Assembly: GCF_905475345.1 (NCBI RefSeq)
Contig: NC_066587.1
Span: 2,294,070-2,358,069 of the forward strand
From: Vespula vulgaris
Taxonomy: Eukaryota > Arthropoda > Insecta > Hymenoptera > Vespidae
DNA length: 64,000 bases
Direction: 5' to 3'
Shown here: positions 23,967 through 36,378 of the stretch, one piece after another
Layout of the letters: every line of letters starts with the position of its first letter
How positions within the stretch are numbered: position 1 is the first letter of the stretch
Position numbers and translations under genes: made by a program
The notes under the pieces: model-generated
What the model was told of the DNA's origin: nothing
What the model saw: only the letters and a program-made list of their open reading frames with translations
The model's database searches: none

Positions 23967-24657
23967 ATGGATTTTGAAGATGACTTCTTTTTCGAGGAAG
24001 ATAAAATGTTGGTCTTAGATGATCATGGATTTTAATTATTTATATTTGTTATATGTTTCGTTACAGTTTCAATGTGCTTCCTTTTTCTTATAACATGCAT
24101 GCTCTGATGCCACGGCGCGGTGGAACAGCTTATTGGATAATTCGTTAATATCTCATGGCAATGCTTCAGTTAGTAATCCAAGCGGATTAATCGAAGATAA
24201 AAATCCTGGTCCTGTAACCACCGTGCCACCAGCTATTGTTGAATTGCATCAACTAGCCATGATGGAAGACCGCATGTATGCACTAGTACCTTTATATATA
24301 TTCTTTTCTATTTTTGTAAGAAATCTTTTTGCACATTTTGCTTATATATCATCGCTTAATTTTTTCTCTGCTATTATTTGCTCTTGTGGAATACAGACCA
24401 GACGTAGAATTGGTCGCACAAGATCAATCTATACCACAGCTTCCCAATATTCAACTGTGAGTGTCTCTTCTTTCATTTATTCAGTAGTTTGATGGATTCA
24501 ATTAGTTGAATCTTTATTTATTAGATAATAATTCTTATTTAATTTAATAAAATATTTTATTTTATGATTATGCATGTTTATACTTTTATCTTTTACTACT
24601 TATATATCTTTTTATATTTACACTCAATGTACTAAATAATTTATATGTATGTGATGT

Positions 24658-24716
<59 letters not shown>

Positions 24717-26185
24717 ATAATAAATTTATTAGTAGTATTAGAGTAGTAGCAGTAAACAAATAATATGATCAACTACTAATAAATATTTTGTATTGTTAAT
24801 ACATTAGGGGTATGACCATTACTTCTGGAAATGTAATAATACAAAAAGATAGCAACAACCTCATTGGTATCAGCATCGGTGGTGGATCTCCTCTTTGTCC
24901 TTGTTTATATATTATACAAATTTTTGACAATACACCTGCTGCATTGGATGGTACTCTTCAATCTGGGGATGAATTAGTAGCTGTTAACGGGGTTTCTGTA
25001 AGGGGTAAAACTAAAGTAGAAGTTGCAAAAATGATACAATCTTGTGATTCCCAAGTTAGCATTAATTACAATAAATTGCATGCTGATCCTAAACAAGGAC
25101 GTACTCTTGACATAGCTCTAAAAAAGGTGATTAGTTTAATAATAAACAAAATATAAATTATTTGATTAGTAAAGTATTATCATCCATTAATGATCATAGG
25201 TTAAGCATCGATTAGTAGAAGGAATGGGTAGTGCAACAGCGGATGCACTTGGTTTATCGCGTGCTATTCTTTGCAACGATGCTCTTGTTCAAAGACTAAA
25301 TGCTCTGCAACGTACAGAAAATTTGTATAGGGGATTAGTCTCTCATGCAAAAACAACATTACATACCTTTTTTGATCTTACTCAAATTTATAAAGGCAAG
25401 TATATATAATATTACTTAAGAAGTATTACTTAAGAAATATCAAGTGAAATTTTTTTAATGATGCAAAAACATTTATGTTTATTTTAGTATTTGGAGATAC
25501 TTTTGCAGCAATAGGAGTTAGAGAACCACAGCCACGTGCCAGTGAAGCATTTAGACAATTCGGAGAACAACATAGACAAATGGAAAAGTTTGGAGTGACT
25601 ATGTTAAAAACGCTAAAACCTATATTAAATGATTTAGGCACATACCTTCATAAAGCAATACCAGATACACGTTTAACGATAAGCAAATATGCAGATGCAA
25701 AATTCGAATATCTTTCGTATTGCTTAAAAGTTAAAGAATTAGATGATGAAGAACAAAATTATGCAGCATTACAGGAACCTCTTTATCGCGTTGAAACTGG
25801 AAATTATGAGTATCGATTAGTTTTACGATGTCGACAAGAGGCTCGTGCTAAATTTGCAAAATTAAGGGCAGATGTGCTCGTTAAATTAGAATTGCTCGAT
25901 AATAAGCATGTTCAAGATGTTGTATGGCAATTACAAAAATTTGCATCTGGGTTAGCAAAATATTATGCCAATAGCGCAGATTTATTGTCAGCAGTAACAT
26001 TATTTCCTGTAGAAGTTGACTTATCTCATTCCGCGTTTCAATATAAATCGACTGGTCCTCAGTCAGTACAAGATAACGAAGATATCGATGAGTTTGAGCC
26101 AGAACAAAAACAAGAAGTCAAGGAAGAAGTTCTCATAGATACACAAAATCCTCCATTAATATGGATGGACGGAAATAATATGTAG
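23967..26185 (+). CDS. Pick1: PICK1, PDZ- and BAR-domain scaffold protein
   Basis: Peripheral membrane scaffold that binds receptor and kinase C-termini with its PDZ domain and curves membranes with its BAR domain. The exons are 23967-24007, 24808-25126, 25200-25395 and 25488-26185, joined in phase (2, 0, 1) into 417 residues. It begins MDFEDDFFFEEDKMGMTITS; the EEDKMGMT junction agrees with the fly protein as I recall it. PDZ domain, about residues 21-105: NLIGISIGGGSPLCPCLYII, DNTPAALDGTLQSGDELVAV, GKTKVEVAKMIQ. BAR/AH region, about 140-360: ADALGLSRAILCND, IGVREPQPRASEAFRQFGEQ, KAIPDTRLTISKYADAKFEY, CLKVKELDDEEQ and GNYEYRLVLRCRQEARAKFA. The tail is acidic. Two splice oddities: the first intron starts with a poor donor (GTTGGT), and the third is a GC-AG intron (GCAAGT). 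Confidence 0.96.
24129..24456 (+). other. Two cassette-like open exons inside PICK1 intron 1
   Basis: Candidate exon X (24129-24275, 147 bases) lies between AG (GGTGGAACAG) and GTATGC. Candidate exon Y (24397-24456, 60 bases) lies between ATACAG and GTGAGT. Both are open, multiples of three, and begin and end in the same phase as the surrounding PICK1 exons. Either or both could be inserted without breaking the frame. X encodes protein-like sequence including GLIEDKNPGPVTTVPP and IVELHQLAMMEDR; Y encodes PDVELVAQDQSIPQLPNIQ. I do not recognise the sequence as a known domain. Confidence 0.4.
24658..24712. repeat. (AT)n microsatellite in PICK1 intron 1
   Basis: About 26 TA units in the intron, about 95 bases before exon 2. 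Confidence 0.95.
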
Positions 26186-27688
26186 CGATATGTACCAAAA
26201 AATAATTGAATGAGTACTTTTGAACGTGTTATTAAGTATTCACTTTTTAAAGTTTATAACGATAAATTATCAACAGTACAATATGCTTACGAGTACATTC
26301 CATATAAATTCTTCATAAGATTTTTTATTTAGTTCAGATTCGTATTATTATTTAATAAGATATCAGATATCATTTATTTATGTATTTTATAGTATATCAT
26401 ATCGAATATATATGTATGTACATACTGTATTATATTTAAAAAAAAAGATTTTCTCTTTTTAACTTTTCTACGACTATTTATATAACAAATAATCTAATGA
26501 GTTTACTTTATCAAACTACTTTAAGATATCGTACTAATACATTCAAAATCACGTGACTACCGCTAATAAGCAAGCAACCAATTCAATCATAGCCGCCATG
26601 ACACCCTTCGCGTTTGCTCATTGTTAAGGTAACTATCGTGCATTTTCAAGCTATAACAATTCTTAGTTTTAATTCTTACCAATATTAGCGCTATAATCTG
26701 TTTGTGACAAAGCGTTGGTAACGTTATTATTTTCGTATCAAATTTAATCGCTTTTATGGATTGTAAAATCTTTCGGATCGTAACAAAAACTTTCTTTACT
26801 TGTTAAATCTATAGCGTGATTGTATTTAAAAAAAGAAAGGGAAGTATTGGTCGAAGATGCTCTTTCTAATCTATTGTCGATAAAACAGATTACTGATCAA
26901 TATGTTGGTAATTTATAGAATGTATACATTCCATCACGTTTAAAAGAGGAAATAGTTTATATTTGAATATATTTCATATATATATTGTAATTTTTAGTTA
27001 ATTGTAATGGTCTAAAATTAAAGAAAACCGGATTTATATTTCTTCGCGTATATTTCTCTTTTTTTTTCTTCATTTTTCTTTTTTTTCTTTTTGTTGTTTA
27101 TATAAAAAAAAACGTAGATCGCGCGGAGAATCTTTCAGTTACGACGGAATCAACCAATCGAAAGGTAGACTTTTCATACCAACGCTAGGAATGTAGATAA
27201 ATTGGTTAAACTGCAGTGTCGCGTATCTTCAATCTGGCGATCTGTCAATTGCTTATAACGAGGAAACAGCTGATCCTTATGATCGAGATATTGACAAATT
27301 TTATCCTATCAACAAGGGTTACATGTGACACTTGCAAAGTAAATACTGTACAATTTCTTTACCAGTACTCCTCGCATTTTTTTCCGACGAATGATAGCGT
27401 GGGGACATTATGGTATTCGCAATGACTTGTACCGTATCCCAAAAAAATGAATGCAACTCTACGGTGTTACTGGTTGCAAGTATGTAAACGATTGTTGACC
27501 TCTTTTATTATTATTTTAAATTAATATTGGCTATAATACGGTGATTTGTGAGAAGTACTTGGACATTTAATAATCATTAAGAAAATACCATAACTGCTAT
27601 GACTAATATTACTTCTCTCTTTTTTTTTTCTTGTCTATTTCAGCGCCTATTTTTATTTAAGTGTGCACCACATTAATGCAATAATAAT
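26186..27688. other. PICK1 3' UTR, spacer, and 5' UTR of the zinc-finger gene
   Basis: AT-rich DNA. Around 26590-26635 there is a GCCGCCATG context opening a nine-codon reading frame that ends just before a GTAACT donor. It is plausibly a non-coding first exon with a short upstream ORF for the zinc-finger gene. TTTCAG at about 27638-27643 is a likely acceptor 45 bases before its start codon. Confidence 0.4.
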
Positions 27689-29215
27689 ATGCTAAGGTCA
27701 AAAGACTCTGACAACGACGGTGTTACAACTAATACCGTACGAGTCCAAGAAAGTTGTAGAGGAAAAAAAGGTGATAAGGGACATGAAGAAAGTAGTGGAT
27801 GCATTCTAAAAAACGCTTTACTTTCTATACAATCTGACGAAGAAGATTTCTTGGAGAAAGAAGCATCCAAGGTCTTACTTCTTCAGAAAGGATCAGATGT
27901 CGACGGTGAGTCTGCAACTAGTTCTTGGAATAATGTAAATACAGACTCGTCGGTATCATACGTCACTTCTATTCCTAATGGGAAAGAATTTGTTATTTTA
28001 ACTGGTCTTGAGCAAGTTAATGATAAAGCTGTGACTACGACCAAAGGGTTGAAACTATACGACAGTTTGATCCCTTTTGAAAAAAATTCTAAAATTCAAC
28101 ATAGTTCAAAACAGCACAATAAGATAATATTGTTGGGTGAATTTGTGTCCGAACAAGAGGCAATAATTGGTATTAAAAACGGGGAACAAACAGAAACTAC
28201 GAAAGAAATAAAAGAAAGCATGGAACAAATGAATTATAATAGCAAGACATTTGATAATAGTCAGTTTGAAAAAAATGAGGCAGATCTTAAGGAAAGTAAC
28301 AATTGGTTGAAAAGTTTCCGACCTCTTCCTCTCTATTATACAGAACGTGGTAAGCCTTATTTGAAGTGTCCAGCCTGTGGTGCTATGTTTTTCACGTCGA
28401 CCTCTTTTCAAAAACATCTTTTTACACACATGTATAAGGAAAGAGAAGCATATACTTGCTCATTTTGCGAATATACTAACACAGAACCTGGTATGCTGTT
28501 CGCCCATTTGTCCAAGCACCAAGATCAGTGCGAATATTGCAATGAAAATATAATGCGCAAAAGTAATTTTGAAAAACACTGGGGTATTTGCTCTCTAAGT
28601 TTCAGTATCAAGAGAGATCGTAGAGGAAGATTTGTATGTACAATGTGTAAACTAGTGTTTGACTTGTTGCCCCAATTAGAAAAACATTGGTTTAAACACG
28701 CTTGCAAAAAAAGGCGGACTTACCAGTGCAAAGAATGCGGAGGATTGTATGGAAATAAAACCATATTACAAAATCACAAGTGTTTAAAGTGTCCAGTCTG
28801 TGGTGAAATTTACGACAGCTTACATAGATTAAAGGCACACACAATGTGGATGAAACATCATTTGAAGTGCCTAATTTGTTCCTACGAATTTGTTCTCGCA
28901 ATGGATCATGAAAAACATTTAGCTATGCACAGACAGGCTTATTTACCTATGAAAGAGCATGCTCATTGTTTGGAAGCAGCCGATGGAAAATCATATCAAT
29001 GCGACCTTTGTGACAAAATATTTTATGCTTTAACACGACTGATATTACATGTAAAGGAAGATCACGGGATAGAGGATATAAAAAGAGAAATTATTAAAGA
29101 GGAAAAGGATGAAAAGGAGCATAACGAGGGTAATGGAAATAAAGCTACATATCCGAATCTATGCGAAGCGCCTATTTGCTATACGGGCGGTCAAAATATC
29201 AGTTTAATTAAATAA
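27689..29215 (+). CDS. C2H2 zinc-finger protein, family not recognised
   Basis: Uninterrupted single-exon reading frame of 508 residues. Residues 1-215 are a charged, low-homology N-terminal half with no visible domain. About residues 228-465 carry a tandem array of zinc fingers. These include CPACGAMFFTSTSFQKHLFT, CSFCEYTNTEPGMLFAHLSK, a C2HC-like CEYCNENIMRKSNFEKHWGI, CTMCKLVFDLLPQLEKHWFK, a shortened CKECGGLYGNKTILQNHKC, CPVCGEIYDSLHRLKAH, CLICSYEFVLAMDHEKHLAM and CDLCDKIFYALTRLILHVKE. Linkers are irregular rather than TGEKP, unlike KRAB-type arrays. The C-terminal tail is rich in Glu and Lys. A role as a nuclear DNA- or RNA-binding regulator is inferred only from the fingers. It lies downstream of PICK1 on the same strand and convergent with SETD3. 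Confidence 0.93.
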   Translation: MLRSKDSDNDGVTTNTVRVQESCRGKKGDKGHEESSGCILKNALLSIQSDEEDFLEKEASKVLLLQKGSDVDGESATSSWNNVNTDSSVSYVTSIPNGKEFVILTGLEQVNDKAVTTTKGLKLYDSLIPFEKNSKIQHSSKQHNKIILLGEFVSEQEAIIGIKNGEQTETTKEIKESMEQMNYNSKTFDNSQFEKNEADLKESNNWLKSFRPLPLYYTERGKPYLKCPACGAMFFTSTSFQKHLFTHMYKEREAYTCSFCEYTNTEPGMLFAHLSKHQDQCEYCNENIMRKSNFEKHWGICSLSFSIKRDRRGRFVCTMCKLVFDLLPQLEKHWFKHACKKRRTYQCKECGGLYGNKTILQNHKCLKCPVCGEIYDSLHRLKAHTMWMKHHLKCLICSYEFVLAMDHEKHLAMHRQAYLPMKEHAHCLEAADGKSYQCDLCDKIFYALTRLILHVKEDHGIEDIKREIIKEEKDEKEHNEGNGNKATYPNLCEAPICYTGGQNISLIK

Positions 29216-30797
29216 CAATAATTACTTTTAAAGCAAGCAGCAGATTACACGTCGGTACAACCGTGTGGACAAGTACTTTGGCTGTGAATCGCTACTAATT
29301 GCTCCTGCGAAGTACGAAAAATGGGGATACAAATGTGTAATAATTTTAAACATACATTTTATACTCTTACGAATATATAACACATATTACGTTATAGAAA
29401 TTGAATCGTACTGTTGTTGAAACTCAATATATAAATGTCTATATTAAGAGTTAGTAAGTTCCCGAATTTATGATAGAGGCACACAAATTATTATTATAAA
29501 GCATATTAAAATGATACGTTAAATTTATAATTATATGCTTATAAGCAATGTATTTATTTTATAAAATTTTATTCGGAAAAAAATAATATTATAAGAATTT
29601 CATTTTATTAATTGTTCAAACAGGGTAGCTTGCACAATGTCAAATGCTTTAATGATGCTTCTCTAATTTGTCTGTACCCTTGCGCATAAAAAGGAGTGGG
29701 CATCAGAAATTTTCGATTATTAAATAATGTACTCTCAAAATAATATACCGTTATATTATTCTTTTTTTTTTGTCTCAATCCATTCGTTCTTTACATTATA
29801 GAACATCTAAAATATTGTATAGAGATGTATAATTTCTGTATAATCATACGCATTTTAACGTAATGCATAAGTATATCTCCAACTTCTTGCATTGTCATAC
29901 AGAGATACAATCTTAATAATTAGGAAGCATTTAAGATGTTATGTTAGATTTTCTTATTTTTTGTATTTTCTTTTCTGTTACTTTTTTTTTTCTTGGTACT
30001 ATCACTCAGTCACGTAATAACACCTTCGCAAAAATCTTTATAATGTACAATGTACTTGTAATTACAGATCTATATGATAGCATAGCTATGCTATAAAATA
30101 TTGAATGATATAATAATGAGTTAAGTTTCCTTAAATATTCTCTTTAAAAAAAATAAAAGCTTATTCATAATAACCACTTTTTTTTCTGATACACTTATTA
30201 TTAAATACAGCAACTTGTCGAGCTCATAGTTGTTAATAGATCATTACGATCTATCGATCGATCGATTACTATTCCACTGAGAAGAATGGTTCCGATAAGA
30301 ACACAGCATACGTCGACGAAAGGCAATATGAAATATAGTCTAGCGTTTTGCGATCGTTGTTCTTCATTGAAAAATAAAAGTCGAGGTATGTTCTATATAC
30401 GTGCATTAATTTTTGCAATCAAACTTACTTTTTCTTCGTGTACATATACAGCATCTCGCTTTATCCTTCTTTTATTTCTTTTTTATTTATTTATTTATTT
30501 TTTTATATATTTTTTTCTTTTTGTTAAATGCATTTAACATTGATTCTCGTTTTCACTTTCTCTCCGTTTTCTTACCCTAGTTTTATCATATTGCAAAGAT
30601 TTTCTCCTCTTACTTATATCCGGCTTTTATCACACCGAAGTATTATAGAAATAACTTGTAACTGTAAAAATAAAATTACATTCTCGAGAGAAAGAGAGAG
30701 AAAGAGAGAGATAGATAGAGAATGAGAGAGAGATTCTTTATATGACAAAAGTAGAAGACAGTCATTTTCTCATTGTCATTATTACGGCTCTCATTTT
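29216..30797. other. Convergent spacer between the zinc-finger gene and SETD3
   Basis: AT-rich 3' UTR and spacer DNA with (ATCG)3 near 30245-30265 and GA repeats near 30690-30735. No coding exon recognised. Confidence 0.55.
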
Positions 30798-31893
30798 TTA
30801 GACTTTTAACCATTGTCCTACATAATCGAGTGCATTCAATAGAATCTTCATTTCGGATACTCTCAATTGTACGATCAAGCGTTGCATCTTCGGTAATCTG
30901 GTATTGAGTTTCTCTAAGTCCTCCTACATAAAATTAAAACAAAAAAAAAAAGAATAAAGAAATTTTATATTATAATACATTCAACTTATTATTCAATTCA
31001 CGATTTAAAAAAAAAAGAAAAGAAAAATATATATATATAACTTTTACCTCTATCGTTGAAGGATATTTAGCAATTAGCAATTTTAATCTGTCTAATAAAA
31101 ACTTCATCACGTTTTCTTCGACAATAGTATCTAAAGCACAATCAACGTGTTTCAAATCAGTAACTTTATCCGATTTCAACCAATGGGTAAGTTCTATTTT
31201 TCTCATGTTAAACACACGAAGAAATGCCAGAAGCGAATCCGAAATTGGTTCGGTGCCAGCCTTTAATAAAAAGTCACCGGTCGCCGGTAATCCTAATTTT
31301 TCTAAAAGCTCAATACGTTCTTTTCTAAGTGGATCTGATTTACTAATACCAAGAGGTAATCTAACGCCATCCTAAAAAAATAAAAATTATTTAATTCAGT
31401 TTTCTTTCTTTCTTTTTTTTTTTTCTTAACACATTGAAGCGTTTTATATTATGTTTTAATTAGAAATTTTGATTGTCTGCTAATAGATGAAAATAATTCC
31501 TTCGAAAAAACTTGATATTTTTAATTAAAGTAATCTAAATCATCTAAAAGTATATATGTCTCAATATAATTAGATATGATTAAATAAGTATAAGAAACAT
31601 TATAAGCAAAAACATATCTCATTCGCGTAATATGTTGATTTATGTACATATATATACATAAATTATCATTTCTGATATACCTTTTTATTTTCTAGACAAA
31701 CGAAACCTGAATGTACTAGAAAATCAGAATTAGTTCTTGAACCATAACTGATGAATATCTGTTCTCCTTTTTTAAAATCTCTCATGGCATAACATTCGCA
31801 ACAATCAGAAGTTGTATTAAAACCTGTAGTTATCTAAAAGGGAAAGCATTTTGTAGGTAAAATATTATTACTACGTATTGAAGAGAGAGAGAA

Positions 31894-31956
<63 letters not shown>

Positions 31957-34900
31957 AGAAATATATGTATATATAAAATATATATTTACCCTTCCTTCTT
32001 CATGATTACACATATCCCACATTGGTATCAAAGCATGTATCATACTGGATCCATCTTCACTTGGAATTAAATTTTGTCTTGTCATCACTGTAGAAACGGC
32101 CCAACTGAAAAAAAGAAATATTAATATAATAAATATTACTAGTGAATATTAATATTTATATATAAACCTGTGCGCGCGTGCGTGTACGTGTAATTATACT
32201 ATAATATAAAGATAATATAATACATATTATACAAACTTATGATTTTTCCATATTATAATATATAATAATATATTATTTAAATTATTTAAAATATTACATT
32301 ATAGTATAGCTATATATTATACACTGTACAAAAATATAATAATATACTATATTATAATTATAATTGGCAAGATTAGATCTCTATCTTAATTTTTTTGTAA
32401 AAATTAAAACGATATACTATTTATATATAAAAAAAAAAACATCGATATATATATATATATATCATTTTTAAAAAGGAAGAAAGAGAACATTCGTTTTCGG
32501 ACTAGCAGAGCGAACTACTACTTTCGCCTTCGGAACGATCACAGGAAAGAATAAACATTTTACCGTCTCACGACGTTCTTTTTTTGTTTTTCTTTTTCTT
32601 TCTTTTTTTCTTTTTTTAAGAACTTGACCTAGATCGCCGGAAATGGAAGTATATGGTATATACATAAAAAGATTCATAGCTGTTGGTGTTGCTTCGTCGT
32701 TTCCCTTTCGACTTTCTCTATCTCTTCAGGAAAAAGAGGCTCTCACTTCTTTGATCTTCATCTATGGTTTGTACATACTTATATATCTTTTATTGCAAGA
32801 ATAACGAGCATGCCTTTCTTGTTAATATGAATCGAATATATATATATATACACACATATACATATTTGTATATATACATATATTTAGGAACGTATATAGT
32901 AGTTGAGAAGACTGAGATATGCTACGTATTGCATCTTAATAAATAGGAATCTGTTATTAACCCTTTGATTGGCAAGTAATTGATTTTAATATATATTCTT
33001 TTGAGATTCATATTTGTTCGAAATGAGAAATTTTCAATTACTTATATATTAAAATCTAATTCAGAAAGTTTCAGTGGTCTTCAATCATTCTTTTTATATT
33101 TTTTGTTGATTCGTAGTCAATTAATAATATATCTTCATTTTTTTTAAATTTTATGTTTGTTAATATTATTATGTTATTGTAATATTTTGTTACATATTTA
33201 TTATCACGATCAATACTATTTAATTATGTATATATGACTAGAATATTATATATAATTATATAAATATTATAATATAACATTATATATGTATATTTACTTA
33301 TTTTTCATATATATATATTTATATAAAATATATTAATTCAATAATTATTATCTATTTTTATAATAATAATATCATTATTAATATTTAATCTTTATATTTA
33401 TGTAGAAATATATGAGCATAGTAATCAAAAGATTAAATTAGATTTATTATGAATTTCATATTAAAATTAAAACCTCCTTCGCTAAGCAAGATGTTCAATG
33501 AAGAGTAGGAATAAAAAGAGAAAGAAGAAAAAAGAAGGGAAAATTGTAGGGACAATGGCGAGAAAAAGAGAGGAGAGTCTCGACGTCATCAGTTGGTATT
33601 TGCAGCAGGGATGGGATGGGGATGCACACTTGAGTGCACGTGGGAAGGTCGTGAGATCTTTGCTACGCGCACTTTCTACCAAGGAGATGATGCATCATCG
33701 ACATCGATGAATACTGAACTGAACATGCGAGTGAATAAAGAAATAGCAACTTCAAATACCAACTTCTAATTATTCAAAGAAATTTTTTGTTAACAATCTG
33801 TTGACTCATTGAATTAAAAATGAAGATAAAAATGAAGTTTCATTTTTTCTTTGAAAATATAATTTTCTTTTTTGCATCTTAAATATATTTAAATTTCATG
33901 TCTTGTAAAAAAAAAGAAAAAAAATTAGTTTACTTAATCATTAAAAACAAATTGGATTAAACAAATTTAATCTGGAAAGAAGTTATACTATAAAAATATT
34001 ACTATAAAAAGTTGTATAAAAAGTTTGCATCAATCCAACACACACACACGCATACATTTCGCGCGCGCGTGAGATAGAATACATTTTCATAAATATTTAA
34101 TTACACTTCGATGACACCAATATTAAAACGACGATCGTATCTCATTATTATTTCCTACTAATTGTAAAAAAGATAAAGAAGATGCTCCTTTTTTCTCATC
34201 CTCTTTCCCGTAACTAACAGAAACGTGTGTGAAAAGTGAAACTCGGGGTATACGTACATACAATAAAGAATTAATATAGAAACAAGTATAACACGCGTAT
34301 ATGAAACAAAAGAGTAAAAAATGATGGGTTATTCTGTTTGTAACAACGAAAGTTGTATTAATTATTTCCAAGTGTAAAATTAAGTAATTTTTTTCTCTTT
34401 TTTTCCTTTTTCGAATTCTCTACATTATACTTTCGATCTTGAAGATCTTATTAAACAGGAAAGATTTTCGATCGGTTGACGTATAAAAATATATTTCGAT
34501 TAAAATTCAAATGATGTTTGAATAGTGACAAGAAACTTTGAATAAATAAATTCATCGTGAAACGAAGAATTTTTTTCATAAGTATAATAATTCACTTAAA
34601 TAATAGCATGTAGAAAGAAAAGAAAAAAAAAACACATGATTTATTTATTTATTCTTTCATCGCATCAAAAAATGTAGATCTTAATGATGAGTTAGCACTT
34701 TGTCCGTCCGAGTTAACAGTTTAAGGAGATAAAAGAATATCTTGTCGATCTTCGAACAGTAAGAAAAAGTACATATTGTATCTAGTAAGAAGATGAAGAA
34801 GAAGATTGTGCGTTGAAGAGAACGTTTAGATCGCAGACTCCTCTCCTCTCGAATTTCACCGGCTTACTTTAGCAGCGACCGCAGAGAAAACTCTCGTCAG

Positions 34901-36317
34901 TCGACAAGAACGATTTGTCCAGTGTGGGCGAACATTTCGTTTGTGTAAAAAAAAAAAAAAAAGAAAAAAACAGGGAATCAACAAAATCAAATATACACAT
35001 GTATATACACACATATATGTATCTACATGCAGTGTAATTTGTGATAAAAAGATTACTAAAGAAAAAACTAGGAACGAGTTTCTTTAAACATTTTTTATAA
35101 TCGATCAGTGATAGATACAAAAGAAAAACAAAAGAAAAGTGATAATTTAATAAGTGATATATATACATATATATATATTATTTATCCAATTAATTAAATA
35201 ATAACCGATAAATGTTTTTCGTGTTTGTTTTGAGATCGAATGAACTTCATCTTGAGCTTGTGTAATCGAAAAAACGTGATTTTTGTAATCCTGTGTATAA
35301 TTGCTATAACGATACATATCTTGGACTATGCAGAAGAGGATCATTCTATTTTTATCGATCGCGAACATCCTGTATCTTCCAGGTTGTCGTTCGGTTCATG
35401 GAGAAACGACACTAAACAGGCCAGAATCCGAAGATATCGTGATCGAGGGTCGTGTGGTAAGGAAGTTAAAGAAAATATAAAAAGATAATAATTAAAAAAA
35501 AAAAGAAAAAGAAAAAACGAAAATGGAAAAAAGTGGAACCGATTCGCCTAGATTCACCGAGTGTGAAGCATCGAACGGAAGTACTCGTTTAGAAGGAGCA
35601 CGAATGCGAGTCCTTTGATGTGTACTTTTATTCTCGAGAATGATCTACGAACTTGAGACAAATAACACGCATATGTCGTTTATTAAAATCGACTATAGTG
35701 TCCTTTCTCGATTCGAATTTTTAATTAAAATTTTTTTGAACTTTTTGATTTGTTATACACACGTATAAGAAATATTTTGGAAAATCTAGAAATTCCTTCT
35801 TTTTGAATAATTATCGAATTTAGTAATAATCAAGGTTGAATGATATATCGTCTATATAAATGATCGCAGTGTCATTCTGACACTAATTTTTAATCGAATC
35901 GTTCCACTTTTTTTTTTTTGTTATATATACTTGTATACACATTGTAATATATACAATTAAAATTTTTTGAAATCTCTAAATTTCTTTTTTAATGCAAATA
36001 GTTATATTTTTGTTTTGTTTTTTTTTTTTATAATTTTGAATAATGAATTGTATAATAATAATAATTATTATTATCATTATCATCATTAAAGTTTCTCGGA
36101 TTTCACGCGATCGTAGAAAAGCGAAAGGTATAAATACATACATATATGTATACATGTTAAAGCGTGTTTGTAATGTACGTAAGAGGAAGGAACCGCTTCG
36201 TTGTCATCGCGTATCGTAATTAGCAAAGAGACGGCTCGAGAAAGTATAGGACATTGCTACGATGGGACGAACGACCACGATGTAACAATCGGTAAACCAC
36301 GAGATAGATAAAAAGAT

Positions 36318-36378
<61 letters not shown>

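Noticed and set aside
33482..33710. Pair of overlapping open frames in a GC-richer patch of SETD3 intron 3
   Set aside because: Short, open on both strands, no similarity to any family I know, and no phase-compatible splice partners.
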